Positions 34,789-46,800 of a stretch of DNA of 64,000 nt are shown here, piece by piece (position 1 is the first letter of the stretch; the number at the start of each line of letters is the position of its first letter). Both the position numbers and the translations under genes were made by a program. The DNA is taken from NCBI GenBank assembly GCA_963932465.1, contig OZ010799.1, forward strand, positions 164,668,761 through 164,732,760, given 5' to 3'. Below the pieces are notes generated by a model. That model was not told the origin of the DNA. It searched no databases and saw only the letters and a list, made by a program, of their open reading frames with translations. This stretch comes from Maratus speciosus. Taxonomy: Eukaryota; Arthropoda; Arachnida; Araneae; Salticidae.

Positions 34789-35184
34789 GGTATTACTTGA
34801 TTATCCCGTCGACATATTTCGCCAAATTATATAAATCGCCAAACCACTCGCTAAGTTATACAAATTAACATAATTTTTATTATAAATAACGAAAGACAGG
34901 GATTAGATTTCCGACTTTTTGCATACCAGTATAATCTTAGAGGAAATTTTGTTCTGTTAAATCACGAAAAACTTCCGATTAGATAATATAACATTTTCTC
35001 TAAGATTATACTGGTATGCAAAAAGTCGGAAATCTCATCTCTGGAAAGAACAAATAAATTACTATTACATTAATAAAAATACAAATAAAACGTCGAAATA
35101 AAAATAACTTGATGACATAGACAAGTGTAATTTGCTTAAAGTCAAGTTAATGTGACATTTACGATAGGGCTAACTAAGTAATAT
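34789..35184 (-). mobile_element. MITE of the TTATCCCGTCGAC family, itself interrupted
   Basis: The ends are GGTATTACTTGATTATCCCG and, inverted, GATATTACTTAGTTAGCCC. In reverse complement the interior matches 31261-31515 once 34897-35043 is removed. Confidence 0.7.
34897..35043. mobile_element. Innermost palindromic MITE, 147 bp
   Basis: Arms of about 45 bp (GATTTCCGACTTTTTGCATA and its complement) flank a short loop. GAAAGA on both sides may be the target duplication. This is the third level of nesting at this site. A diverged relative sits inside 53411-53647. Confidence 0.75.
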
Positions 35185-35250
35185 CAAAGATACAGTGGCT
35201 GTTTTCGTCTTTGATTAAATAAAATCAGTTAAACATTTCAAAATAAGCTA

Positions 35251-36524
35251 ATATAAAATGAATTAAGTAAACAGAGTCTTTGTCTATCTGTATTTTTTAA
35301 CAAAGCCAAAAGAAACTTCTTTTAAATAAGACGTTTTAAATGTATCGTTTTTAATCTGACGTAATTTTCACCAAACTTTTCTTTCTATTTTTAATATTCG
35401 CGTGAAAATACTTTTGTTAGAAATAAAATATTATTTGCGCTTCCTAACAAAAATAGTTGAAAGCATCATCTCAAAATATCTTATAAATGTCTCGCGCAAA
35501 TTTTTAATTTAAACTGTTTTGCAATATTATTTTTTGTTCATTTTACGTAATAAGTGTAATGTTACGTAAATGTGACTTAATTTATGCTATTTAAGACTTC
35601 TAACGCATGTTAATGAATTTATTATTTTACAATATTCTTTCTCTTTTAAAATTCACGTGTAAATATAGTTTTTATGATGTAATTTTCAATGAGTTCCTGG
35701 TTTTTATATTTTCTGCTTATAATAGTCACGTGTAAATAAATTGTTACTTTGAGGCTAACATTATTGTTTGCGCTGTTTATACAGTTGGCAACAGTTTAAA
35801 TTAATACCATTTTCTAAAATATGTAAAAAGTATTTCTCGAAATGCTGAAAATTTGAATTTTAAATAGAAATAAAACCTCAAAAAATGAATCAAATTAAAG
35901 AAATAAATGCAGTCTGCATACCGAGAAATTCTAATGCATAATATGATCTAAAAATGATCAAATTCCCATGTATAGTTTCTGCTCCTATAAAACTTTTTTA
36001 ATGGAACGATTTTGTGCAACTTTAGCATTAAATATCTCTTAAAATAATTCTTGGATTTGAAAACGGTCTGCATCAGCGTGTTTATCAAACATTTCTCTAT
36101 AATACCATCGATTTTCATATTTTTGTATGCAATATATTTCTTAATATTAACGAAGAAAGACTTCCAGTTACAAAAAATTCAAAACCGCCGGCGGCGGCGG
36201 TGACAGCGTTAGTTACTTTTTTTTTTAGAATAGAGAGACTATAGGAAATCAGGTAGTCAGTGAAAAATCTATTAAAAATTTTCAAACATATAAAAATCAA
36301 GTTAGGTTAGACGAAAGGGAGTAAAATTGTTATGCATGTATTTCGTTTCATATTATGTTGCTATTCTCAGTTTCAAATATATAATTTGATAATGTCTTCT
36401 ACTTAATAATCTATACATTATTTTTCATACACACACACACAAAAAAAGAAAACAATTTAATTGCTGTTGAATCGATTTCCAAATTTATGTTATACAACTC
36501 GTTTGTACATTTATTTTTTTTTAT
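35251..36524. other. Unassigned AT-rich sequence, 1.3 kb
   Basis: No gene was recognised. A short GC-rich CCGCCGGCGGCGGCGG tract lies near 36186. Confidence 0.45.
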
Positions 36525-36921
36525 GTACCGTAATTTCCGACGTATAAGTCGCGGGTAAGTTAACCCATTAATGCCGAGTTTCTTTTACACATTTTTAATA
36601 CCTAGGAACCAGTTGACACCAGTTTTCAACATATTGTAATTTTAACTTATTTGATTTCTGAAACTTTGAGATTAATAACATGAAACTTTCCTAGCTAAAA
36701 TACTGGTTTTCATATTTAAAATTTTCGTATTACCTAAATGGCAGTTTTTCGTACCAACCGGCGTTAATGGGTTACGTCTGTTACTTATCGAAAATTTTAT
36801 TTTAAAAATGAATTGCAATAAATATTAAGCAGATTGCAATAAGTCACATTGTATTATTTTTAAAATTCTGGTAGGAAACAGGGTTATCTGAGCTGCGGCT
36901 TACTCGTGGGAAATTACGGTA
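36525..36921. mobile_element. MITE with TACCGTAATTTCC ends, interrupted
   Basis: TACCGTAATTTCCGACG plus TAAGTCGCGG at the left and GCTTACTCGTGGGAAATTAC plus GGTA at the right are inverted repeats. The region 36560-36775 is a second MITE nested in it. Confidence 0.65.
36560..36775. mobile_element. Nested MITE, TTAA/TTAC flanks
   Basis: TTAACCCATTAATGCCG at the left and CGGCGTTAATGGGTTAC at the right are inverted. TTAA versus TTAC at the edges is close to the TTAA rule of piggyBac-like elements. Confidence 0.65.
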
Positions 36922-37375
36922 CATCCACGCATATTTTTTGAACAGTTATTCTGATTTTCGTAATTCTTTTCTATTTGAATTTTTCTCGTTCTGGTGCTGC
37001 TATCGTATGAATTTCATTAGGATACAAAAAGTGCTTGTTTTATGCTTGTTTTCTCGATTCTTTATATGCTCTAACTATCTTTAAAATTAGCAAATGTTCA
37101 TGAAATTTAACAGGGGAAGGAAAGATAAAGTTGCCACTCTAAATTTTGATTAATTTTATGATACATTTTTATTTAAATAAGTTTTAGAAACAAATACCAA
37201 AAATAACTATATTAACTATACTTTCAATTGCTATTTTACTTTTTATTTTAGTGTATTTTACGATGTACATGTTACTTTAATAAAAAATTTACAAAATGAC
37301 CACTTTGCCCGACTAGGTTGGGCAAATTGGACAGCATTGGTAAACGGACAAATCACATTCATTCAGAATGTATAT
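36922..37375. other. Unassigned sequence
   Basis: The block CTTTGCCCGACTAGGTTGGG near 37304 may be related to GACAATTTTGCCCGAACTC near 38335, but no element ends could be fixed. No coding frame was seen. Confidence 0.4.
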
Positions 37376-38047
37376 TTAAGGGGTCTCAGGACTCTCAAAA
37401 TTGAAAAAAAAATGAAAATATTGACCATTTTCAACATTTAATACCTTATAAAATTGTATGACTTTAAAACGCAATTTTTATTGGGATGAAAGATATAAGC
37501 ATGTTCTTTCATATCATGTATATAAAAAGTTGCAAGATGCAGAATTAGTATTTATAGGGTGCTCCAAACTGTGAGATAGATATTTGTCAACCAGAAAATT
37601 GGTATTGGCTTACGCGCAGGATTGCAAAATAAAATTTGGAACTAAAAAAAAAATGTTTTTTGCCTAATTATACTTCAGATTATAATAATTACTTTGAAGA
37701 TAAATAAATTTGTATTTAATGCATTTTTATATTTTTAATACAAAGTTGTATTTAACTAATACAAAATTTTGAAAACTTCAACAAATTTCACGAAAAAATA
37801 TTCAAAAGTTTTTCATACATTCTGTGGGTTACGCACAAAAAGTCATTTGGAGAAAAATGACTTCAAAATTTCGGAAACGCCACTTCAGCTATTCAGAGTG
37901 TATAACTCTAAAAGCCATAACTTCTGATCTAATGAAACTTTCAAGGAAACAATTACATCAAAATTTTCAGGAAAGATAGGAGTTTAATATCTAAACAAAT
38001 TAAAATTTCCAAAATTTTTAAGCTTTAAGGGTCTTGAGACCTCTTAA
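37376..38047. mobile_element. TTAA-flanked non-autonomous transposon, 672 bp
   Basis: TTAAGGGGTCTCAGGACTCT and, inverted from the right, TTAAGAGGTCTCAAGACCCT are the ends. The TTAA flanks and the conserved GGTCTCARGAC terminus fit a piggyBac-like family. The interior is AT-rich and non-coding. Confidence 0.65.
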
Positions 38048-38454
38048 TCAACACATGCTAAAGTTAACACACTCTTAGAATAAGTATTCTGTTTTGTAAT
38101 ATTTTCATTATTAAATAGTTACAAATGAAGTAAACAACTATATGTATGAATATGACGAATCGAGGAGTACAAGTGCCCACCGCAGACATGCAGACAGCAA
38201 ATGTCCAGAGTAAGACTTTCTTTGAAAACTTTATTGCACCTCCTAGTCTTCTTTCTTTCAAAGAAAATACTTTTCAATAATATTTTGTTATAAACAATGA
38301 ATAAAAAAAGTATTTTCCCGGAAAAGTAGTCATTTGACAATTTTGCCCGAACTCTTTGTGGCCACATTGACCGGAATGACACCATTACAAAAACTTAGCG
38401 TTTTGAAAGACACATCGTTTAAAAGGTTATTTCTTACTAATCAAACAGCATAAG

Positions 38455-38612
38455 CAGGGTTCGTACGGATACCGTTATTTTCAAGGTCAAATATCAGTAT
38501 TTTTTTTATAAAAAAAAATAAATCTAGTTCAAACGCGCAAAATTTCTATAAAGAAATTACTGGTACCGAAGAATTTCCTGGTCTAGAAACTCCAGGATTC
38601 GTACGAAACCTG
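38455..38612. mobile_element. MITE with CAGGGTTCGTACGG ends (intact copy)
   Basis: The ends CAGGGTTCGTACGG and ATTCGTACGAAACCTG are inverted. ATAAG at 38450-38454 and 38613-38617 is a 5 bp target duplication. This copy shows what the Helitron's insertion site looked like before insertion. Confidence 0.75.
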
Positions 38613-38892
38613 ATAAGGACAAATAATTATAACACTACGTATCATTTAGCTATAAAGAAATTGCAAGAAATTGTACCACTTGCCTAAAATCAAAAATGTT
38701 AAAAAACAATAAAATGAGTTAAAAACTAGAAAATGTTGTCTTCTGCTTCAAAATCGCAGACAATATCACCAGCATTTGTGACGACAGTTTCGCCCAGTAC
38801 CTGAGTGGCGGAGGTACTGTACATCGGAAAAACACAAATGGCCACATTGTCCTTACTGGCAACTTAATCCTTAATTCATCTATGTTCTTAAG

Positions 38893-38978
38893 CAGGGTTC
38901 GTACGGGTGCGGTTATTTTCAAGGCAAATATCAGTATCTTTTTATAGAAAAATAAATCTAGTTTAAACGGGCGAAATT
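38893..38978 (+). mobile_element. Left half of a MITE split by the Helitron
   Basis: CAGGGTTCGTACGGGTGCGG through TTTAAACGGGCGAAATT is collinear with the left half of the intact copy at 38455-38612. It is preceded by TTAAG, and the right half resumes beyond 51 kb. Confidence 0.75.
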
Positions 38979-39030
38979 GAGCTTTTTTTACCCGACTACG
39001 GCAAAGCCAAAGGAGGGTTATGATTTTGAC

Positions 39031-39083
39031 AGGCTATGTATGTATGTATGTATGTATGTATGTATGTATGTATGTATGTATGT
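39031..39083 (+). repeat. (ATGT)n microsatellite near the Helitron 5' end
   Basis: About 12 ATGT/TATG units follow the 5' subterminal repeat. Only the original 5' end has it. The duplicated unit starts downstream of it. Confidence 0.9.
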
Positions 39084-39233
39084 TCATCTGTTCCCTCGTA
39101 ACTTCTAAACCACTAATCAGAATTCGACAAATGACATATCATTAGAAGCGTCTTAATTGTCCGCTGGTTATAGGCTATATAGATTTTCACCAAATTCAAT
39201 GTGGCGCCTTCTAGCGGACAAAATATACAGAGT

Positions 39234-39352
39234 AAAAAAATAAAGTTAAGCTAGATATGCCGTGTTTGGTATCATTTTAAAGCGCTTCACTTGTACATTT
39301 CGAATATATATATATTACTAGCATTTGCTTGTGACTTTACTTGCATTTATGG
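39234..39352 (+). repeat. Subterminal direct repeat, 5' copy
   Basis: About 118 bp (from AAAAATAAAGTTAAG through CTTGTGACTTTAC) recurs near the 3' end at 50831-50950 and, through the duplication, at 43801-43919. Direct subterminal repeats are unusual in Helitrons. The duplication junction lies about 15 bp upstream of this repeat. Confidence 0.8.
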
Positions 39353-40195
39353 GCTAATTGCATATAATTCACATCTTTTCGTTCTTAATTTCTTTGGTAC
39401 TTAGTAATCAGAATAAGACCACTGCAGTGCCATTAGAAGGGTCTTGATCTTGATATTCTGTTGGTTGTGAGCTATAAAGTTTGTCACCAAATTTACTATT
39501 ATGCCCTCTAGCGGACAAAAAGTATAAAATAAAAATATATGTAATGTGTTTGGTATTACTTGAAAGAGCTTCACCAGTATTTATATGCTTATACATAATT
39601 ACAAGACTGCTTTGAAGATGTTTAAAAAAAATGAGCGATAAGAGTAAAGCGCGGATCACGGGAACTGTAATGTAGAGCAGCGTGAACGTTAATAGAATAA
39701 TTTAATGCACTAATGTAAACGACATAAGCTGGGAGTACCTCCACGCGGTGAAGGCGGAAACAGTTTGATAACTGGCTAAAACTCCCATAAAAATGTCCTC
39801 TGCATTATATGCCTTCGGGCTTATGTTGTTATATGTGCGTGTGTATCTATTTGCCTATTCGTTGTCACGTTGTGTACCCGGTAACGCAGGGAAGCAACCA
39901 CAGCCATCCTACTTCGATACACTGTTTAAATTTTGTCGGATTAAATAAATAAAAATAATTTTGCTGGTATTGCACCAAAAGTACCAGGTTTATATAGTCT
40001 ACGAAATAGCAGTAAAAGTTAGTAGTATAGTATAGTTAGTAAGTATAGAAATAAGAAGTAGTATAATAAGTATAGGTCTATAAACAAAAACAATTTAGTT
40101 TGAGTTAGGTTAGTAAATCTAGTGTAAATAAATAGAGCTATAAATATTAACATTTAGTTTCATTATTTTAGGTATAAAATAAAAGCTTTTAAAAA

Positions 40196-43100
40196 ATGGC
40201 TTTATCAAGGAAAACAAAAAAAGCTTCACGCATTTCTGAGACAAGAAAAAATGAATCCCCAGATATTACTGAATTTAGAAGAATAAAAGACAAAGATTAT
40301 CAGAAAAATCGTAGGAAAACGCAGTCCGAACATTCTAAAGTGGAAAATCGTTGGAATGCTAAAAAACGGGCTGATAATCTTCGTGAGAAAGAAACTTCTC
40401 AAAAAAAAATCATACGTTTACATAAAGCAAAAAACTACATTGCTCAGATAAGATCGCAAGAATCTCAAAATTCTCGATCACAGCGACTTTATTCGTTAAA
40501 GACAGATGCTTCCGAAACCCGAAGCTTAGAAACTCCCACTTCAAAAATACTTCGACTCAAGTCAATGAAAGATCATGCTTCTCAAGTACGTAATCTAGAA
40601 TCTCCGTCGACTCGACAAACACGTTTGGAAAATATGTGTAATCATGCCTCTCAAATGCGTGATCAAGAGTCTCCGTCGACTAGACAATCACGTTTGGAAA
40701 ATATGTGTAATCATGCCTCTCAAATGCGTGCTCAAGAGTCTCCGTCGACTAGACAAACACGTTTGGAAAATATGTGTAATCATGCCTCTCAAATGCGTGA
40801 TCAAGAGTCTCCGTCGACTAGACAATCACGTTTGGAAAATATGTGTAATCATGCCTCTCAAATGCGTGCTCAAGAGTCTCCGTCGACTAGACAATCACGA
40901 TTGGAAAATATGTGTAATCATGCCTCTCAAATGCGTGCTCAAGAGTCTCCGTCGACTAGACAATCACGTTTGGAAAATATGTGTAATCATGCCTCTCAAA
41001 TGCGTGATCAAGAGTCTCCGTCGACTAGACAATCACGTTTGGAAAACATGCGTAATCATGCCTCTGAAATGCGTGATCTAGAATCCCCGTCTACTAGGCA
41101 ATCACGACTTGAGTCGATGAGCAATCATGCTTCAGAAATTCGTGCTAACGAAACTCCAACATCAAGAGAGATACGACTTCAATCCATGCAGATAAATACA
41201 TCTAGAACCTACCGAGCTCGAAGAATTTTGTTCGAAACAGACAAGGACGAGTTTGATAGGGCAATTTCGGAGGTATCGGACAAAACATGTTATATTTGTA
41301 AAAAAACACTATACAAAAATCAAGTAAAAAATATAACATCTAATAATCTTTTCCCGCCTAACACTCCACAAAGAATAACAGCCTGTAATCGATGTGCCAA
41401 TTCTATAAGTCGTAATAAAGTTCCGTCAACGGCTTTTTGGAATAAAATGACAGTTCCGGAACCTCCTCAACAATTAGTAGCTTTAACTGAAGTTGAAATA
41501 AGGCTTGTATCAAGGATTATACCGTTTGTTAAAATAATAAAACTGGGAGGACATTTCGGACAAAAAGGGTTTAAAGGGCAGGCTGTGTTGTTTGCTCAAC
41601 AAGTTGAAGAAATCACGGAACAACTACCACTGGCGATTGAACAGTGCGGTCTCACTGTTGTCATCGAAACATTAGAAAATGTTGATAGGGTCAGGGAATA
41701 TAGAGTGAATTTAGACAACCTACGTGCAGCTTTAAATTGGCTTGTAAACAACAATCATCTCTATAGAGGCGTTACTCTTAACTTTGAACACCTACAAAAT
41801 TCAATGAATGATGAGCATATAATTGAAATACCGCCAACAACAGTTAATCATAACCGAGAGCCACATCAACATTTTAAAGTTATTAATTCAGACCGAAAAA
41901 TTCTTAGAGGTTCTTTTAATCAAGGAAGTGACATGTTTTCTTCCGACAGTAGGGGGAAACAATGCACTGCAAATGCAGCAGTTGCTATAGCTTATTCTTC
42001 CACCAAAGATCTGTCGCAATGGGACGCTTCGGACATTGATCGGGTGTTAATATTTGGTGATGCATATTACTCCCAGTGTCTAAGGAGCTTGCCAATACAA
42101 CCAAATTATTTAAACACCGAAGAATTGCTCCCGGAGTTAGTCATCGCAAATATGTCTTATACACTTGATTTTGACATAGATTGTATAACAGGACTAATTA
42201 ACCCAACAGTAGATGTGCTAGAAGGATATTTTTCGAGCTTATTAGAAGGTCTACGGCACTTTTTCCTGACTATTGAGAAGAATGCAGGCATAATCACCGC
42301 AGAAACAGAGATATCAATCTCTGTAATTAAACATGATACGTCGTATTACCTGTTTGATTCCCATTCAAGGGGACCTAAAGGATTTGTCGCATCAACTAGA
42401 GGTTGTGCAATGTTAATGATGTTCAGTACTATTGAATCTCTCGCTGAGCACCTACCTGTTGTCCTTATGACAAGAGGACGCAGAAACCTCCAGTATTGCA
42501 TAACGTCTGTAAACGTATCTGTCAACAACATGACACCATCAAACGTATGTCCACATGAAACCACCGATAGCGAACATGACTCCGTTAATGGTCATTGCAA
42601 CGATGACATCACTGCCAGATCCTTAACTAATAATGGCCAAATAAACGTCACAATGTTGATGGCTAACGAGTACCAGATACCTAATTTAATTGATGTCATA
42701 AATAATCCTGTAGGTAACGATACACCCCTCCCAGTATACGATATTCGGAGAAAGACAGCTCCTCCTATAAGCCTCCTTGTAGAAAAAAGAGCTGAGGAAT
42801 TAGCATGGGTTAGACTCTTCCCTGATGGAAATAATGGATTACATGAAGAAAGGCAACACAAAATAACCCCATTGGACTACTTTCAGACTAGAGTTATGGG
42901 AAGCGACAAACGATTTCAAAAAATAGAATACCTATTTTATGCTCTGTCTGCAGTAGAATTGTTAAGAGCACGCCAGAATGTATCTGTTTGTGGAAGACTT
43001 CGACAAGATGGGATACAGCCGGAGGATCTTATACAAAATATACATTTATGTATGAGAAACATACGAGGGACTTCTTCCTACTGGCACAGGGCTTTTACAG

Positions 43101-43810
43101 AGCTAATGGCCATGGTCAGAAACTTAGGGCCACCCCATTTCTATCTTACATTATCCTGTAATGATTTGAATTGGCGGGACATGTTAAAAGCTCTCTTGGT
43201 GGCAGATGGTAGGCCTGATTTTCCTATCGACGATCTGACTTATGATGAAAAGCTAAGATTAGTGGAATCGTATCCAGTAACCCTGTCGCGCCAGTTTATG
43301 TTCAGGTTTAATGCTCTTATGCGAGTATTAAAAAGCAAATCGAATTATATATTGGGTCATGAACTGGTTGATTTCTGGTGGCGGGTTGAATTTCAATTAA
43401 GGGGATCTCCACATATACATATGATTGTTTGGTGTAAAGATATGCCCGATTTCAATTCGCCAGAAGGAATTAATCTGCTTGAAAATATAATTACCTGCGA
43501 AATACCTGAAAACGATTCAGAATTAAAAGATCTTGTCACCAGACTTCAAACTCACAGACACACACATACATGTTACAGTTATAGAAGTCCAAATTCATGT
43601 AGATTTGGGTTTCCAAAACGAAGCTCAGAAAGAACAGTAATATTGGATGACAACCAAGCTACTTCAAATGGTGGAAAATTTTATATATTAAAGAGACGCT
43701 CGGAAGAATCTATGATTAATAATTACAATGCAACACTACTACGATTGTGGGGTGCTAATATTGACATACAGCCAAAACATACATACAAAATATACAGAGT
43801 AAAAAAATAA
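40196..43810 (+). pseudogene. Truncated Helitron Rep protein (upstream copy), 1,204 aa
   Basis: The frame is the same as the downstream copy, with one difference (Asp104), up to about residue 1,192. There the sequence crosses the duplication junction and ends after about 11 foreign residues. It retains the N-terminal 23-residue repeats, the CxxC pairs (365/368 and 397/400), the protease-like region and the HUH motif SPHIHMIVW (His1073 and His1075). It loses the YxxxY tyrosines that would attack DNA and the entire helicase. A Rep without its tyrosines cannot nick and join DNA. If expressed it could at most bind DNA or titrate partners. The frame itself has no internal stop. Confidence 0.85.
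40598..41149 (+). repeat. In-frame 69 bp minisatellite, eight units (copy 1)
   Basis: Eight 69 bp units encode the 23-residue repeat ESPSTRQSRLENMCNHASQM plus RAQ/RDQ, residues 135-318, with degenerate units on both sides. An alternate frame over the same bases is also open (40644-41081) and is a by-product of the repeat. Confidence 0.9.
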
Positions 43811-46800
43811 AGTTAAGCTAGATATGCCGTGTTTGGTATCATTTTAAAGCGCTTCACTTGTACATTTCGAATATATATATATTACTAGCATTTGCTTGTG
43901 ACTTTACTTGCATTTATGGGCTAATTGCATATAATTCACATCTTTTCGTTCTTAATTTCTTTGGTACTTAGTAATCAGAATAAGACCACTGCAGTGCCAT
44001 TAGAAGGGTCTTGATCTTGATATTCTGTTGGTTGTGAGCTATAAAGTTTGTCACCAAATTTACTATTATGCCCTCTAGCGGACAAAAAGTATAAAATAAA
44101 AATATATGTAATGTGTTTGGTATTACTTGAAAGAGCTTCACCAGTATTTATATGCTTATACATAATTACAAGACTGCTTTGAAGATGTTTAAAAAAAATG
44201 AGCGATAAGAGTAAAGCGCGGATCACGGGAACTGTAATGTAGAGCAGCGTGAACGTTAATAGAATAATTTAATGCACTAATGTAAACGACATAAGCTGGG
44301 AGTACCTCCACGCGGTGAAGGCGGAAACAGTTTGATAACTGGCTAAAACTCCCATAAAAATGTCCTCTGCATTATATGCCTTCGGGCTTATGTTGTTATA
44401 TGTGCGTGTGTATCTATTTGCCTATTCGTTGTCACGTTGTGTACCCGGTAACGCAGGGAAGCAACCACAGCCATCCTACTTCGATACACTGTTTAAATTT
44501 TGTCGGATTAAATAAATAAAAATAATTTTGCTGGTATTGCACCAAAAGTACCAGGTTTATATAGTCTACGAAATAGCAGTAAAAGTTAGTAGTATAGTAT
44601 AGTTAGTAAGTATAGAAATAAGAAGTAGTATAATAAGTATAGGTCTATAAACAAAAACAATTTAGTTTGAGTTAGGTTAGTAAATCTAGTGTAAATAAAT
44701 AGAGCTATAAATATTAACATTTAGTTTCATTATTTTAGGTATAAAATAAAAGCTTTTAAAAAATGGCTTTATCAAGGAAAACAAAAAAAGCTTCACGCAT
44801 TTCTGAGACAAGAAAAAATGAATCCCCAGATATTACTGAATTTAGAAGAATAAAAGACAAAGATTATCAGAAAAATCGTAGGAAAACGCAGTCCGAACAT
44901 TCTAAAGTGGAAAATCGTTGGAATGCTAAAAAACGGGCTGATAATCTTCGTGAGAAAGAAACTTCTCAAAAAAAAATCATACGTTTACATAAAGCAAAAA
45001 ACTACATTGCTCAGATAAGATCGCAAGAATCTCAAAATTCTCGATCACAGCGACTTTATTCGTTAAAGACACATGCTTCCGAAACCCGAAGCTTAGAAAC
45101 TCCCACTTCAAAAATACTTCGACTCAAGTCAATGAAAGATCATGCTTCTCAAGTACGTAATCTAGAATCTCCGTCGACTCGACAAACACGTTTGGAAAAT
45201 ATGTGTAATCATGCCTCTCAAATGCGTGATCAAGAGTCTCCGTCGACTAGACAATCACGTTTGGAAAATATGTGTAATCATGCCTCTCAAATGCGTGCTC
45301 AAGAGTCTCCGTCGACTAGACAAACACGTTTGGAAAATATGTGTAATCATGCCTCTCAAATGCGTGATCAAGAGTCTCCGTCGACTAGACAATCACGTTT
45401 GGAAAATATGTGTAATCATGCCTCTCAAATGCGTGCTCAAGAGTCTCCGTCGACTAGACAATCACGATTGGAAAATATGTGTAATCATGCCTCTCAAATG
45501 CGTGCTCAAGAGTCTCCGTCGACTAGACAATCACGTTTGGAAAATATGTGTAATCATGCCTCTCAAATGCGTGATCAAGAGTCTCCGTCGACTAGACAAT
45601 CACGTTTGGAAAACATGCGTAATCATGCCTCTGAAATGCGTGATCTAGAATCCCCGTCTACTAGGCAATCACGACTTGAGTCGATGAGCAATCATGCTTC
45701 AGAAATTCGTGCTAACGAAACTCCAACATCAAGAGAGATACGACTTCAATCCATGCAGATAAATACATCTAGAACCTACCGAGCTCGAAGAATTTTGTTC
45801 GAAACAGACAAGGACGAGTTTGATAGGGCAATTTCGGAGGTATCGGACAAAACATGTTATATTTGTAAAAAAACACTATACAAAAATCAAGTAAAAAATA
45901 TAACATCTAATAATCTTTTCCCGCCTAACACTCCACAAAGAATAACAGCCTGTAATCGATGTGCCAATTCTATAAGTCGTAATAAAGTTCCGTCAACGGC
46001 TTTTTGGAATAAAATGACAGTTCCGGAACCTCCTCAACAATTAGTAGCTTTAACTGAAGTTGAAATAAGGCTTGTATCAAGGATTATACCGTTTGTTAAA
46101 ATAATAAAACTGGGAGGACATTTCGGACAAAAAGGGTTTAAAGGGCAGGCTGTGTTGTTTGCTCAACAAGTTGAAGAAATCACGGAACAACTACCACTGG
46201 CGATTGAACAGTGCGGTCTCACTGTTGTCATCGAAACATTAGAAAATGTTGATAGGGTCAGGGAATATAGAGTGAATTTAGACAACCTACGTGCAGCTTT
46301 AAATTGGCTTGTAAACAACAATCATCTCTATAGAGGCGTTACTCTTAACTTTGAACACCTACAAAATTCAATGAATGATGAGCATATAATTGAAATACCG
46401 CCAACAACAGTTAATCATAACCGAGAGCCACATCAACATTTTAAAGTTATTAATTCAGACCGAAAAATTCTTAGAGGTTCTTTTAATCAAGGAAGTGACA
46501 TGTTTTCTTCCGACAGTAGGGGGAAACAATGCACTGCAAATGCAGCAGTTGCTATAGCTTATTCTTCCACCAAAGATCTGTCGCAATGGGACGCTTCGGA
46601 CATTGATCGGGTGTTAATATTTGGTGATGCATATTACTCCCAGTGTCTAAGGAGCTTGCCAATACAACCAAATTATTTAAACACCGAAGAATTGCTCCCG
46701 GAGTTAGTCATCGCAAATATGTCTTATACACTTGATTTTGACATAGATTGTATAACAGGACTAATTAACCCAACAGTAGATGTGCTAGAAGGATATTTTT

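Larger units (their letters stand above)
34590..35250 (+). repeat. Interspersed repeat (copy 2 of 15162-15440), interrupted
   Basis: CTTCCCCCTACAGGCTACGC and CCCGTTCAGACACCGCAGA match copy 1. The match breaks at 34789, where a MITE is inserted, and resumes after 35184 with GGCTGTTTTCGTCTTTGATT. Confidence 0.65.
39218..43784 (+). repeat. Tandem duplication unit 1 (4,567 bp)
   Basis: Bases from 39218 recur from 43785 at a constant offset of 4,567, covering the upstream non-coding part and the first 1,192 codons. The last 11 bases, 43774-43784, match neither parent at the junction and look like filler (AAAACATACAT). Comparing the encoded proteins, one substitution was found: G at 40505 against C at 45072, giving Asp versus His at residue 104. 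Confidence 0.9.

Noticed and set aside
40644..41081. A 145-codon open frame, rich in MPLKCV-type repeats, in a second frame of the Helitron gene (also at 45211-45648)
   Set aside because: It exists only because the 69 bp minisatellite length is a multiple of three. The main frame covers it and continues far beyond.
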